Origin: Synchiropus splendidus
Taxonomy: Eukaryota; Chordata; Actinopteri; Syngnathiformes; Callionymidae
Assembly (NCBI RefSeq): GCF_027744825.2
Contig: NC_071345.1
Coordinates: 5,302,001-5,366,000 of the forward strand
DNA: 64,000 bases
Direction: 5' to 3'
In this document: positions 49,701 through 63,894 of the stretch, in pieces
Layout: each line of letters begins with the position of its first letter
Numbering within the stretch: position 1 is the stretch's first letter
Translations under genes and position numbers: made by a program
The notes under the pieces: model-generated
Seen by the model: the letters and a program-made list of their open reading frames with translations, nothing else
Told to the model about the DNA's origin: nothing
The model's database searches: none

Positions 49701-52700
49701 AAACACCTTCTGTCAGTAAAATTTTGGGTCTTAATTGTGTCAGCGATTGCAAGCCTGAAACCTCTGCTCAGATGTGGAGGAAGAAACCGGAGACATCTTC
49801 CTTATGTTCTTCATCCAAGGACAGTCCTCGATCGTGTCTACAACGGAATGACATGAACCAGCAACTTTGTTAGCAGAGTTCGGCTAACTGCAGTTAGCAT
49901 GACGTGGATCCAGCAACGGGCCCTCGGTATACATTTAATTCAGGGTAAAAAAAATAAGGTTTCGACCATATATTAAACCTTTGTTTTTGATCGGCTGCTC
50001 TCATCGGTGATAATCTCAAGAGACAGAATCAAGGTGGACCGGCTATGAGAATTACAAGGTGGGTAAAACCAAAATAACCGCCAGCTTTTTAAAACTGTAT
50101 TTATTTTAGTGGTGGGACTTTAAAGTAAATTACAATGAATTAATTATAACATCATTACGATGAATTAATTACAAACAAAAATAATTGTATTTTATTATAT
50201 TTAATACTATACAATTGAAATTCTTATACAAATATTTTCAAGACATTAAAAGTTTAAATAAGGTGATATAAAAACTTGAATATAGCCACCATCGCGATTT
50301 ATTGTGCCATTGTCAAACTGATGCAAAATAATATAATAATAAATAATAAGAATATTTTGTAGTTTAAATGTATGTTTGGGTCCATCATTTGAGTCAGTAA
50401 AATACCAAATTCTAATATACCAAAAGCTCTCACCCTTGGAACTCAGACTTTTCTAAGCCTAGTTATTGTCCCCTGCACTTGTGTGGCCATCTTCCTACAT
50501 CACCAAAATACACCTGTCGGTCCACTTGCCAAATAAGAGTTCACTTCATCTTACAACAAACTTGTCATTGAGGGTAAGGAATCGTACCGTATTGCTCATG
50601 ACTCCATGCAAAATAAAACACATAGAATCAGGTGACAAAGAAAACAGAGAACAGAGGAATGTTTTCTAACCCCCTCAGCCTCAGCTTTCTTATCTCATGT
50701 CACCATGGCACATATGACATCCCAGCGGGTCCTCCGGGGCCGCCTCTAATATGCACGCAAAGCCTTTCAAAAGAATTACTTCACCGACACAGGAGAAGTT
50801 TATTGTAGCCGACACATCAGTGAGAAGAGGGTTTGATTCACGAAAGTAGGGGGAACATGAGCAAGGTAAACAAACAGCTCTCATCCAAGCGAAGGGGTTC
50901 ACGGTGCTGCCGAGGCATTTTAAGAAGTGGGGCAGAGGAAAAGGAAGAGAGAGAAAGGTTGCATGTCGAACCGGGTTTGAAAATAGCCATGAAGAAAACT
51001 AGGAGCAGCTGTTCACGAGCACACGGAGAATACGCACATGAGGAAAAAGCGACAAGCTAACACATGCAAACGGTTATGCACGCCCGCATAGATGCTTGAC
51101 CCGCTTGGGTTCCCTATTTTGGGTGAATCATAGCCGAGACAAGGAAGAGAAATGGCAAATGATTATGTTGCAGGGAGTCGATTGCTCCGTTGTTACGGGA
51201 TATATTCAGTGTGGAGGGTATCGGCTACAAATGTGGTGAGTTACGCTGTCCCCCAAAATAAGTATGTTAATGAGTCAACAGTAAAATCTGTGTACACAGA
51301 GCGTAAGGTCAGAGGAAGGACGTGAATCCCTGTGGGCCGTCAGCAAAACTGGAAGCATCTAAACCCAACTCGGTCATTAGCATGCTATCTGGCCCGGCTA
51401 ACTTTTCTACAATGAATACCATTTGTAACGCATTGTTTTAGTCAGGATCCACCCACGTTCAAGTCCCAAATAGAAATAGAGTGTGGTCTGATCGGCTCAC
51501 CAAGTTGTTTGTCAAGGCAGACACTAAATCGGCGACCCAAGTTCACGGTGCGTGTACGGAGGTATGTGTCACCTTATGACTAGTCAGCAGGCTCAAGACT
51601 GAAAGCCGTCAGCACGCATTACTTTTACCGTTACAATGATGCGTTTGACCTTGGTTTTCATCTCGGCCTCTGCCTCACAGACGGCGGTGACGCAACCCGG
51701 CAGAAGCCACGGAAAAGGCATGCAGACGAGTGCCTCTTTTTCATTTGGGAGTCCATTTGAAATTGTGGATCCACGGACTATCAGCCTTTTGTTCTAATTT
51801 GGTCCCCAGTCACCTCGGAAATCCATGTCAGCCTTGGTCACATGGGAAACTAATCTAAATGGCATCGGTGCCCCACTTTCCTCCGCCTGGTTGGTAATTT
51901 CTTGCGGCACTGTCTGGGGGTTATGGGATTAAAAAAAAAAAAAAAAAAAAAATTCATCAACAAATGTGAAAGGAAAGCCGTAACGCTACAGTCACATCCT
52001 TGCAGAGATGGTCTTAATAATATCTTTGCTTCTATCCTATCTATGGAAAAACAACCCCTCCCATCTGTGCCCACTATCTGCAATGTATCACGCGGATTCG
52101 ACCGTATCTCCACATTGAAAGTCTCCCTGAATAAATAGCCACCTTGGACAAACAGAGCAGCTGAATGGTACGATACGTGCTAGTACAATGTATAGTAGCA
52201 GGCTGCTGGTAATTACCAGTGCGAACACGATAATTATGAAGAGCCAATTATTGAGCAATGAACATTTGGTCAGTCCCGGCTCGGAACACTGCACCATGAA
52301 AGTGTTAGATAAGACACCACTATCTGGACACGACATCATGCGCCTGCTGTGTCAAACAAGGCCGGCAACGCCATCAAAATGTGTCGGAGCTTTTCAGGCT
52401 TCTCAAAAAATGGAACTCAGAAGCAAAAGTTTTGAGTTATGAATGTCCCCAGGATCCGTGGTCATACTATACAGGTCACTTTTTTTTTGTTATTTATTTG
52501 TTTTTAATCATACCAATCATTGTTCAAGTGCTTGAATCGACTCGCTGTCCTTGCACTTCGGATTTATCGTGGTGAAACAGTTCAGAAGTAGGTTATTGTT
52601 TACCACAATAAGAACATTTTCCATATCAGCAATAGGCATTAAATAGAGAAAAAAACTGTAGACTGACATCTACATTTCCCATTTTTCTCCCAAATAACGT

Positions 52701-54844
52701 TCAATAACAATGATCTTACAAAGATCTTGAATGGCAACTTAACCATTGCATTTTTACAGCTGGCAGTTTGATCTGGCTGTAACAAGGTATCAACTGTAGA
52801 CGGACCGCAGATCCCTTTCAGAAGTAATTGCCTCCTTATTACTTCCATAGTGCACCACTTACTGCACGTGTGGGTGCTCTTGGAATAAAACACGTGGTTA
52901 CGTCTAAGATAATGTTGCGAGTATAATTATTACAACCCATCAAAGACCATATAAAGCAGTCTATTTCTGGTTCCCAGGCCTTACAGGAAGTGACCACGTG
53001 GTTGGTTATGAGAGAAGAAAAAAAAACATGAGAGTGAAATGAAAGTAATAAGATTGATACGGTATGTTAGCGCAATAAGCTGCGTTCCAGTTACCTCAGA
53101 AGTGGGACGTCTGAGCTGAGGTTTTCGTAACAGCCAAGCGTGTTCAAGTTATTGATGTCAGAAAACAGGATAATCAGGAAAGCAGTTATCATGCGTCTCT
53201 TGTCCGGATATACACAACATCTTGATGAATAAACTTGATAAAAACACAAACACAAATATGCAGAATGTGGTTATTTCTTCCGGTGTATTTCAGCGATTGA
53301 AAACTTCTACTTCCTGTTTGCATTTGGGAGGCCATCTTGGATTCGTACTCGGGGTGGTGTGGATCTACTGACGTACTGAAACTGGAAATTTCCGAGTTCA
53401 GAGCACAACTGGAACGTACACTTACAATTCATTTTGAAAGGTTTTTTGGCCACACTTCATATAGAAGACATATTAACCACCAATGCATTCATGACTTTAT
53501 ATTTTAATCCCCAAAACCAGTAAATCTGGTGTTGTTTAAGAGTGAACTATCACTCCAGGGGAAAATATAGACAGGCTTAACATGACACTAATCATTACTT
53601 AGTTATGACTTACTACTGGCTAATATGCAGCTAATACACATATGAATAAGTATTTTATTTATGGTACTATTGGCTCCCAAATATAAAGTGTATTTTTTTT
53701 CTAATAATACCTCACTCCTTTGTTGACACAGGAATTCTGAGCGTGTTAAAACTGACATAACGCAGGATCTGATGAAGACAAACCAGCCACAGAATAGAAA
53801 AATATCTATTTACTCATTATTAACTTGGTGGTTTTAATGTTCTGAAGTCACAAGTCAAGTCTGAATGATGAAAAAGATCCAAGAAGACAACAGTCTGTGA
53901 GATGTCCTTGCTCCCACTGATCGCAAACTGGGTTGAATTTTATGTGTGCTCCATTAAAAATATTATCAAACATAAAACAGAAATTCGGTGAAGTACTGCT
54001 GTTAATTATTCTGTGATCCAACTGGATGACTTTAGACTTTTCACGGCCATATTTTTTCCATTAATAATCGATGAAATAATGAAAGCAACCAAGCAAATAT
54101 CAGCTCAGCCAGCAGAGACTGGCAACAATGGCGGCTCTCATCCGGCATGAGGCAAATCGGAATCAAATGGACGACCAAAATGCTACCTGCCTTTCTCGCA
54201 CAGCGCACTTATTAATTCAGTGTCTTCTCTTCTGACGGATATGACACGAAGAGTCGCACTCTGTCTGTCACCAAGAGCCAATTGACAAAGAGCTCACATA
54301 CACAGTCTACACACAAGTCTGAGCGGGTGAAATAGCGGCAACTGATATGCCTTATTTTGAGAGATGAGATGCCGTGAAAGATGAAGCTGCACTTTGCTTC
54401 TTCTTACTGACAGCGAGCTTATGAAAAATGAACACAATTTTGATCCCTGAATCATTCCGTCGGCGGCGCTATGACCTTCAATATGTTTAGAATAACTGAT
54501 AAAGTATCTACCGTTTCAGGGGCAGTACTTTTAAAACCCTCCTTTCTAAAAGTTAAGATATCGATTGCATGATTTTTCTGTGCTGCCGCAGAGGAAATGA
54601 GCAGCAAAAAAAAAAAAAAAAAGGTTTTGATTGATGTGTGCGAAGCAGGGAAAGGTGCAAGAGCTCTTGAATGCTCCGTCAGTCTCAAGGTCACTCAACT
54701 AAGCAGATGGATGCCCATCATCGTGGCTGTCTGAGATATGTTTAGTTCAGTCGCCCTCCTTTCTGTATCGTATGAAATCTCACGTAGGTTCAGAGAGGCA
54801 GATTTTGAACACTTTGTATTCTGTAAGAGGACAAAGTAAGTAAG
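46746..54844. other. No gene; longest feature-poor stretch
   Basis: I recognise no mobile element or exon. AT-rich at 50100-50400, poly-A at 51930-51951 and 54605-54622. The frame at 52088-52339 is hydrophobic by chance composition and has no family resemblance. Confidence 0.5.
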
Positions 54845-55675
54845 GGTGAGGAGACTGAGTACAGGGCTGTGGTGGAGGACTTTGTTGCTTGCTGTGAGCT
54901 GAACCATCTGCAGCTCAATGTGGCAAAGTGCAAAGAACTGGTGGTGGACCTAAGGAGGACCAAGTCTCCTGTGGCCCCCGTTTCCATCCGGGGGGTCATT
55001 GCGGATATGGTCGAGGACAATAAATATCTTGGGGTCCTCATAGACAATGAACTGGACTGGGCTCGGAACACTAAGGAGCTTTACAAAAAAGGACAGAGTC
55101 GTCTTTACTTCTTGAGGAGGCTCAGGTCCTTCAACGTCTGCAGGACAATGCTGAGGATGTTTTTTGAGTCGGTGGTGTCCAGCGCAATTCTGTTCACTGT
55201 GGTTTGCTGGGGCAGACACTAACAGACTCAACAGACTCATCGGCAAAGCTGGTGATGTGGAGGGGGTGAAACTGGACTCCTTGGAGACGGTTATGGAGAG
55301 AAGGATGCTCCTGAAAGTAAGGAGCATCCTGGACAACATCACCCACCCCCTCCATCAGCTCCTGGTCCAACACAGAAGCACACGTACCAACAGACGGAGA
55401 CTACCCAACTCAAAGACCGAGCACCACAGGAGGTCCTTTCTCCCTGTGGCAATAAAAACGTACAATTCGTCCCTGAAAAAAATACAATGAATTCTTTTTG
55501 AACTGCATTTTCTTGCACATTGTTCACATTGTTTCTAAGCTCTTCAGTATAGCTTTTTTTTGCACTGTATAATATTATTTCTTTTTAATTTATTGTGATA
55601 TGTTGAGTACAGAGCATGTTGCGAACACAATTTCTCTTGGGATTAATAAAGTTTTTCAGATTCAGATTCTGATAA
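54845..55675 (+). mobile_element. L2-like LINE 3' fragment
   Basis: The plus strand encodes the end of a reverse transcriptase of the fish L2/CR1 group. The first frame (54869-55222) contains LNHLQLNVAKCKELVVDLRR, NKYLGVLIDNELDW and SRLYFLRRLRSFNVCRTML. The second frame (to 55490) has NRLNRLIGKAGDV, RRMLLKVRSILDN and HRRSFLPVAIKTYNSSL. Between them, after VVCWG, about a dozen residues are lost and the frame shifts. A 3' UTR of about 180 bases follows, ending in GGGATTAATAAAG and a short TTCAGA/TTCTGA tail typical of the group. The copy is 5'-truncated and inactive. Confidence 0.88.
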
Positions 55676-55679
55676 TAAT

Positions 55680-58379
55680 CAACTTTGGTTCAGCTATTGT
55701 TATTATTATTTAGTTATTATTGTGTCATTACTGTGCATTGTTTTTTGTGTGTGGGGAAAATAAGTCTTGGAAAACAAGTCTTGAGTAATTGGGGAAAAAA
55801 CTACTCCTCAAACGGCATGTTTTTTATCGTACATTCATTGATTAATATTTGACGGCAAAAGACATACCTATAAAATATGAATTTCCTCCGAGACGACTGC
55901 ATTAGTTCTTGAAAATAAAAATAAATGGGCCAAATATATGGGACAATTTCGCCCGGCCCTCACTTTTACTGAGATGGATGAGGAGTACAACCTCCCTCTC
56001 CCCTCCTTTTCTTCTTCCGCCTGGCTTCGGGGCATTTAGGCAGCGCAGCATCAAATACATCCAATTATACTGAAGCTCAGAGCAGAGTGATGATGCATCG
56101 ATTGACACAAGCGACATCCACTCTTATCGCAGCTGGACGATGCGGCGTGGTCCAGGCATCATTAGTCGGCTCAGCCAATAGCAGAGCAGTCTGTCCCGAT
56201 GCCCGCGGGCTCAGTAGTTATGCTTCTAATAGAGCTCTGCGGATGGGAGCAATGTTACAGGGGTGATGATGGCAAACAGATAGAAGCGATAAACCTCCAA
56301 GGGACAATTCCATAATCTAGTCAGCCAAGTCCTGGTCAAAGAATACAGGCACAGGGGCGCTGTTTCTACTTTCATTAAAGTGCCGAGTCGCTATGTATCA
56401 AAGCGCACCAAATAAAACACTGTATTTCAAGTTCGAGCTGGTGTATGTCACACTGAGCTCCTTGACTGCTTTGAAAAGAAAGAGAGATACTTTCAACTGG
56501 GCTTTTGGGGTATGATACTGCCCGAGGACAAACCCTTCTCTGTAGTGCTCTTTTGGCCCATTTCTGATTTAACTGGGATATTTATAGGAAAATACTTTCT
56601 TAGTTCTGTGCTCTACTTGTAAGTGTTCCTTTGCCAAAAGGCACTTTTACATATATCATCAAACCTCGCTTGAAAATGTCCCTGTGTGGGATGTGGCAAC
56701 AGCTGGAAGGTAAGCGTTTTACCTTCTTATCGTTCATGCATCAACCACACTTGCCAATAACATAGATGACCTTGTTTACATATAGATTTTGTTATTGTCT
56801 CAGTTAAAATGAACAATTGCATTGACACGGCACCAGTATTTTTTTTTCCTTTTTATGATCACCTCAACTCTTTATTTTTGTGAACAGCATTCCACTTTAT
56901 ATCGCATATGTTTCATCGGAATTATTGAAATAATCCAATTGTAAATGTAATATTTAATCACTCAGAGAGTGCAGACCTCCGCCAAGCTGTTCTTGTTTTA
57001 CCATTCATTTATTGTATTGTTAAATTTGCTCTTTCGTCCAAAATAAGTATGGTGACAGAGATGAATAAAAATAAAAATTAAAAATAGAAAATAAATAAAT
57101 CTGGGCTCCAGAATGGGTTCACAACAAAGCGCTTTGATTCAAGTGCCTTGAGTTTGATTCCCAGACTTATCAAAATCAAAAAAGTTTAATTTAATTTAAT
57201 TTAATTCAACAATGTTTGTCTTGTTTGAGCTCACGCTTCATCTTTGTACGCTAAAAACTTGGACTCATCTATTCCTCGTCCCATTACCACATATTCCTGA
57301 AAATTTAATTGAAATGTGCTCATCGTTTTATGAGCTACGGTGGTCGTAATTTCCCCACACAAACCACAAACATGAATTATTCAATAAGATTTATGCGCGA
57401 GACAAAATGAGCTCTAGGTCTGTTAAGCGCCAAATTGTCTATTCCACTAAAAGACCTTCAGATTTTGTCGTGTGGACAATAAATCACACATTTTAATCCG
57501 ACAAACACCCCAAGTCCAGTTTCAGCCAGCTCCGACGACTTATTCCCATTTACATAGACAGCATCTTAAATTATTCAAAGCTCAATAAAACCTCCTCCAG
57601 TATTCATGAGCAGGTGACAGTAGATACTTCCTCTTCTACTTCCTCCTTCCCTTTTACATTCACGTCTTCATAAAACCCTGCTCGGGTAGATCCAATGTTT
57701 GTTTTCAGCGTTGTCGGGTTGGTGCACGGCGAGCGATCACGTGGATGCTCTGTCATCGATCCTCGGCAGCAGATGAGGAGGAATGGCAGCATTTCTTTGG
57801 AACGGTGAGTTAAGCAGCAGCTGTTTATGTAAGCAGCGGGCCCCACGTCGGTCCGAAACGCTGACCACGCCTCGGAAAGTAAATGAACCACGCGAGGTTA
57901 AGCGGGAGCAAACGCGTTGGGGAGCGAGAGAAATCCATCAGCAAGTCTATCAAAGCAATTACTGCAGTCACCATCAAAATGACAAACTGTTTTCTGGTTC
58001 CGTTTTTCAGCATCCGTGCACTTGCTCTGTTTGTTTGTCATGATGCTGACCGTAGAGCAGTGACCTTTGCCTGGATTATGTAAGATTCGTAATTGCTCTC
58101 GATGTGGAAGAGCGGCCTCCGCCGTTCCCGTGATGTGGGACACTGATCTAAGCAAGGATTTCATACATCCTGAAGCCAGGAGGTCAAGAGAAATGGAGAA
58201 TATCAAATAAGAGAGACAGATGGCGCGGCAATGACTGGGAGCCTAAGATGGTTGAGATACTGGATTACAGCCGTATGAAAGGGTTTTGAGATGTACACTC
58301 CAATGTAGAGCAATGTACATGCATTCATTTGTGATGGTTAGAGTTAGGGCCGCAGGGCTTCCGCTACATGTAAACAATG
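55680..58379. other. No gene; nothing recognised
   Basis: Unique sequence. A weak B-box-like GTTTGATTCCC at about 57152 is too isolated to call a SINE. Confidence 0.5.
57186..57207. repeat. TTTAA pentanucleotide repeat
   Basis: Four to five tandem TTTAA units. Confidence 0.85.
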
Positions 58380-58387
58380 ATATAGGT

Positions 58388-58998
58388 CAGTGATTCTTAA
58401 CCAAAGGGGGCCATAGTTGAGGGCCGCTAGTTTTTTTTATTGCATTACACCTTTGGGCCGTGAGGGCTGTGAGACACTCACTTTTAGTACATTAGTCACA
58501 TATGGTGGCAGTAGTGTGTCACTGAATTGACTTAACAGCTTCAAATCTGTCATAGTTAGCAACTATGGAGAAGTTCTTGAAAAGAAAAAATAAAAGTGAA
58601 TGAAAGCACCTAGTGAAGCAGTTTTGCAAATAAAAAATGTTATGGCGATACTTTCATTTACACTTTACTTGTATCTTCTTTGTTTTTTAAATAAAATGTT
58701 TTTATTTTATGATATTAAGACACATTTTTATTATATTTATTTTATTCAGAATTTCATTTCAGTATTCAGAATTTTTCTCAATAGTTTGCATCAAGTGTAT
58801 TTTTACTTTTTTTACATTTGATGAACGTGACATCTGGTTCTGCTTCAAGTTGGACTTTTCAATGACAAATATTTTTGCAATGATCACTCAATGAAGTTAA
58901 ATCAAGAGTAATGAATCAGTTCTATTACTTAAATGGGCTCCGCACCCATTTGTTCTGGGAACTGTGGGCCCCAAGATCAAAAAGGTTAAGAACCCCTA
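58388..58998. mobile_element. Non-autonomous hAT element of a different (Charlie-like) family
   Basis: The left end CAGTGATTCTTAACC and right end GGTTAAGAACCCCTA form an inverted repeat of the CAGTGGTTCTTAACC type common in hAT transposons. The 8-bp flanks ATATAGGT (58380-58387) and ATATAGAT (58999-59006) match at seven positions. The 611-bp interior is AT-rich in the middle and encodes no transposase. Confidence 0.75.
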
Positions 58999-59006
58999 AT
59001 ATAGAT

Positions 59007-60570
59007 GAAGTCTCACATGATCAAACGCATTAAAAGGAATAAAGGAAATCTAATATAATGTAATTTAATCTACCCAAAGATGGCGGTTTTTAGCAAGATT
59101 TTTACAGAAAATCCCCAAAAGAAGCATCATAATAACTGAAGTCTGTTGCTCGCGGAACTGAAGTTGCGAACTCCTGCCAGACATATGAAGAGACGGACCG
59201 CCGCTGATAGGACAGAGATTTACTTCTTATCATTAAAAATCGGTTTTATTGTCACCAATTCAGTAAATGTCGAAACTTTTCCCTTTGCATTGATGTTTCT
59301 GTATCGGCTCTTTATTGGCTACGTTCCGTTCCTTGTTTTTTTTTACTTGTTTTTTGGTGGGTGAGGAGACGGGCGGGGGGGGGAAGGTTGCCACAGTTTC
59401 AAAAAATCCTGGCGGAAACCCAACGGGATTAGGGTTAAACTGCTAGCTCCCCAAGTGGGGGTTGGGTTTGGGGCAGCAGGTGGGGTGTCTCCCATCTGAA
59501 TTACTTCACTTTAATTGATTTTATCCGTTCTTTAATGTACGTTTTTGTTTACCAGTGTGGTACTGTATGTCAAGGGAATACAAGAAAAACAGGGCCCATT
59601 GCTGGCTCTTGCTTTCTATTCTCCTTCTCTCTCTCTGCCGCACAGAACACCGTCGGCTACCACGGGGAAAAAAAAAAAAAGTGTAAAGAAGGGCGGCGAG
59701 GTTTGACGCTAACAATCCAAACTGCAAGAGGCTTCACTAGCAGAAATGTTCCCTTTACTTTCTTCAAGTTTCTTCATCAGGACGATGGATAGAGACAGAG
59801 TCGGGCGGGCAGACAATTACTGCTATTAGCTGCCAGCTATCAGCGAGAGAGGCTCCACTCTGACATCGCTAATTAGAAATCTCTCACAGCGATGTGCTCG
59901 CTGCAAGCGGCCGTACGTGCGCACGAGGGGAACAGGCATGAACAATGCGTGCCTGGGAAACAAAGATGCAGCCTGAAAACTGCAACTGCGATAAAATACT
60001 GTACACAACTGCCTTTAAAACTGGAGCACAGTGCTCATCTCTCCCTGCATTGAAGACAGTACCGATGGAAACAGCTTCGCTCAGCTGAAGTCTGACAGGT
60101 TCATGGCAAAGTAGCATGATAAAGTTGAGAGAGTTACTTTCCTCTGCCTTTGAATGAAGTGAATGGTTTGTGTGTTTTGAGTCGACGTCTCCCGACTTAG
60201 TTACACTGAGCTACAAAACAACGCTTCTCATTATGGCTGCGTTTAGCGCTTATAACTCAAGTACCTTAACTATAAATAACTAAAAATAAAACTTGAAAAG
60301 CTATTGTTGGATGTGGAATACATTTTGGCAGTGGTCCAGTTCACCATCTGGATCCAGAATTTTTCATATTACTTTTTTTAACAATAGTCATTGCGAGGTT
60401 GTGCGGGGTGTGGACTGAAGTTGCTTATTGGAGGTTTGAAGATGTGGTAGAGCAATGGATGAATGCGCTCTATATGCCCCCTACATGGAGAGAAGCCTGT
60501 TGAGGTGGGGTCTTCTTCGGATACCTTCCTGCGAGGAGTGATGTGATGTATATGTATAGATAAATGACGC
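59007..60570. other. No gene; nothing recognised
   Basis: Unique sequence with a G-rich patch near 59370-59385 and a poly-A run at about 59668-59680. No coding signal. Confidence 0.5.
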
Positions 60571-60756
60571 TTCATGAGGTTTCATGAAACAGAGTCCTGA
60601 TTTTCAGAGGCCACCAGAGGGCACTGTCCTCTGTAAAATGTTTGGACTTGAATAACAAATTCAATGAAGCCTCACATCATTTCTAAATCAAGCGCACCAT
60701 TGCTGTTTCATCAACCCTGCAGCACTGTTTCATGATACCTCATTGAACCATCAATA
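60571..60756. mobile_element. hAT-type foldback MITE, shortened copy
   Basis: It has single rather than double sub-repeats in the left arm (TTCATGAGGTTTCATGAAAC at 60571). The CCACCAGAGGGCACTGTCC centre follows, then a right arm CTGTTTCATGATACCTCA. The outer left end is missing and no target duplication is evident. Confidence 0.68.
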
Positions 60757-60835
60757 CAGGTGAGGGACTCTGAGCGTGGTCCAGGAGATGTGATGCACTA
60801 GGACAACCTTGGGGACGGATACATCTGCCAGCTAA

Positions 60836-60930
60836 GTATGGAGTTTGCATCCTTTTCCACTGCTTGACTGTGCTTCCTCTGGGCACTCTGATTTCCTCCC
60901 ACACTCCAAGAACATTCTGCATGCCCTTCA
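60836..60930 (+). mobile_element. Middle segment of the same teleost SINE-like repeat
   Basis: ATGGAGTTTGCATCCTTTTC, then CTCTGGGCACTCTGATTTCC and CCCACACTCCAAGAACATTC, follow the widespread fish consensus middle (TGGAGTTTGCATGTTCTCCC and so on) with many changes. It has neither head nor tail. Confidence 0.55.
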
Positions 60931-61445
60931 ACTGACTAGACTTCTAATCCACCGCAACTCGATCTAGGGAAAAAGAAGAAAACAAGCACCCACTTTTGCT
61001 TTTCACTGGGGAACTCGAGACACCTGCCATCAGAGCGGAAATAAGTCTTGCTCTTAAACACCAGCTTGCTTGCGACAAAACAACGGCGGGACGTATCCAA
61101 GACAAAGGACCGTCGCAAAACTCGCCCGAGGTCATCTGGAATCTGCGCGGCCTGATGTTTCATTTCATGCTGTAACTAAACAAAGAGGAGGGTGTTTAAC
61201 TCATTGGACATTGTTGAGTGGACTCATGATATTTTCCCTCCATGATCCAGTGAAATGGAATGTGCATGTCAGTGTGTTCGGGGTGAGGTACAGAAACAAG
61301 CAACGCAGTGGAGGAAAATAACAAGAAAGCTGATTTCATGCTCTGGGGATTGTATCTCATTTTCTCCCGGCACCGACGGCCAGCATAATCCTGTAGATGG
61401 ATCTAGTGCCACCTAGTGGGGACTAAATAAATGATCTGTTGTATT

Positions 61446-61568
61446 ACTTTTTGCACTTTGTAATATTATTTCTTTTTCATTTTATTGTGACAGAGATTAT
61501 TGACAGAGCATGTTACAAACAAATAATTTCCCTTGGGATTAATGAAGTTTTCTGATTCTGATTCTGAA
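61446..61568 (+). mobile_element. L2-like LINE 3' tail only
   Basis: This stretch matches the final ~120 bases of the 54.8-55.7 kb element. It shares TTTTGCACT..TAATATTATTTC, CAGAGCATGTT.C.AACA, TTGGGATTAAT.AAGTTTT and the TTCTGATTCTGA tail. Only the 3' UTR is present, so this is an extreme 5' truncation of the same family in the same orientation. Confidence 0.75.
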
Positions 61569-61618
61569 AATAATGAACTACAATGAAATAATGATAACAC
61601 ATTAGAATTAATTAGAAT

Positions 61619-61740
61619 TATATATATATATATATATATATGCGTGTGTGTGTGTGGAAAAGGATGCAAACTCCATATATAGAGATTTTTTTTCCCTTTT
61701 TTCAGTATATATATAGATATATATATATAGATATATTCTT

Positions 61741-61828
<88 letters not shown>

Positions 61829-61906
61829 GGATGCAAACTCCGTATATATATATATATATTTCTTTTTTTTGTCCTTTTTTCAGTATATATGTAGATACAT
61901 TCAAAA

Positions 61907-61975
<69 letters not shown>
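61619..61975. repeat. TA and CT microsatellite cluster
   Basis: TA runs at 61619-61641, about 61700-61735, 61808-61828, 61843-61859 and 61909-61974 surround a CT run of about 69 bases (61739-61807). Unique interruptions around GGATGCAAACTCC recur on both sides of the CT run. Confidence 0.95.
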
Positions 61976-62410
61976 GCTGTTTGTTTGCCGTCTTCATTTA
62001 CATATTTGCGCTCACACTCGGAGCAGGTATATTGTACAGTCTGACCATTCTCCCAAAATGTCTCATTTGAAAGGTCATTCCATCCTTCGCACCATTTCTT
62101 CAAGTATTTATCTTTTTTTCTTTCAAAAACTGTCGAGTAAGTAGTCGGTCTTAAATCTGAGATGAGAACTGTGTTACAGTCTCAGCTCTTTGCGTCCTGA
62201 GAGGAAATACATCAGCGTCGATAAGCAATCGATGGCAGCGCCGTGAATTAATGATGACATCTTATCACTAATTAACACATAAACACACGCCTCCTGTCAC
62301 CGAGCGAGAACTGCAGTCGACTTCCCATTCAGAGGGTTTCGTCAGATGATCTTTAACAGCAGCAGACAGGGAGAGCCAGGAGGATGGAGAGCAGAATTTT
62401 GGAGAAAATG

Positions 62411-63643
<1,233 letters not shown>

Positions 63644-63705
63644 GAAATCATTGTGCACAGGGAGGCAGAGGTATGTGCCTCTGCCTCCCTGTGCACAATG
63701 ATTTC
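63644..63705. repeat. Perfect 28-bp hairpin with a 6-base loop
   Basis: Bases 63644-63671 (GAAATCATTGTGCACAGGGA then GGCAGAGG) are the exact reverse complement of 63678-63705, with TATGTG between. Two further G/T wobble pairs could extend the stem. This is either a recent snap-back duplication or a structured RNA candidate. There is nothing to show that it is transcribed. Confidence 0.9.
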
Positions 63706-63894
63706 GTTTTTCTTTCCTCATTTCTCTGCATTTATTGAATCGATCGCAAAGAGTTCAGTCGGACAGCAGGTGGCAGTATTGTCACATGTACGTCAACAGC
63801 GCTCAGTCGTCGGAGAGCTAGCTAAAAAACGCTAAAGACTGTATCGGTATTTTTTTTTTTTTACAAATATTCAATTGTCGAGCTCAGATCGGGC

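Noticed and set aside
52088..52339. Hydrophobic 83-codon minus-strand frame resembling a membrane segment
   Set aside because: Chance composition in AT-rich DNA; no conserved motif, splice signals or family resemblance.
57115..57170. tRNA-derived SINE suggested by GTTTGATTCCC
   Set aside because: Only a B-box-like string; no A-box, body or tail.
61608..62144. Several ~80-105 codon frames rich in Tyr-Ile
   Set aside because: They are translations of TA and CT microsatellites.
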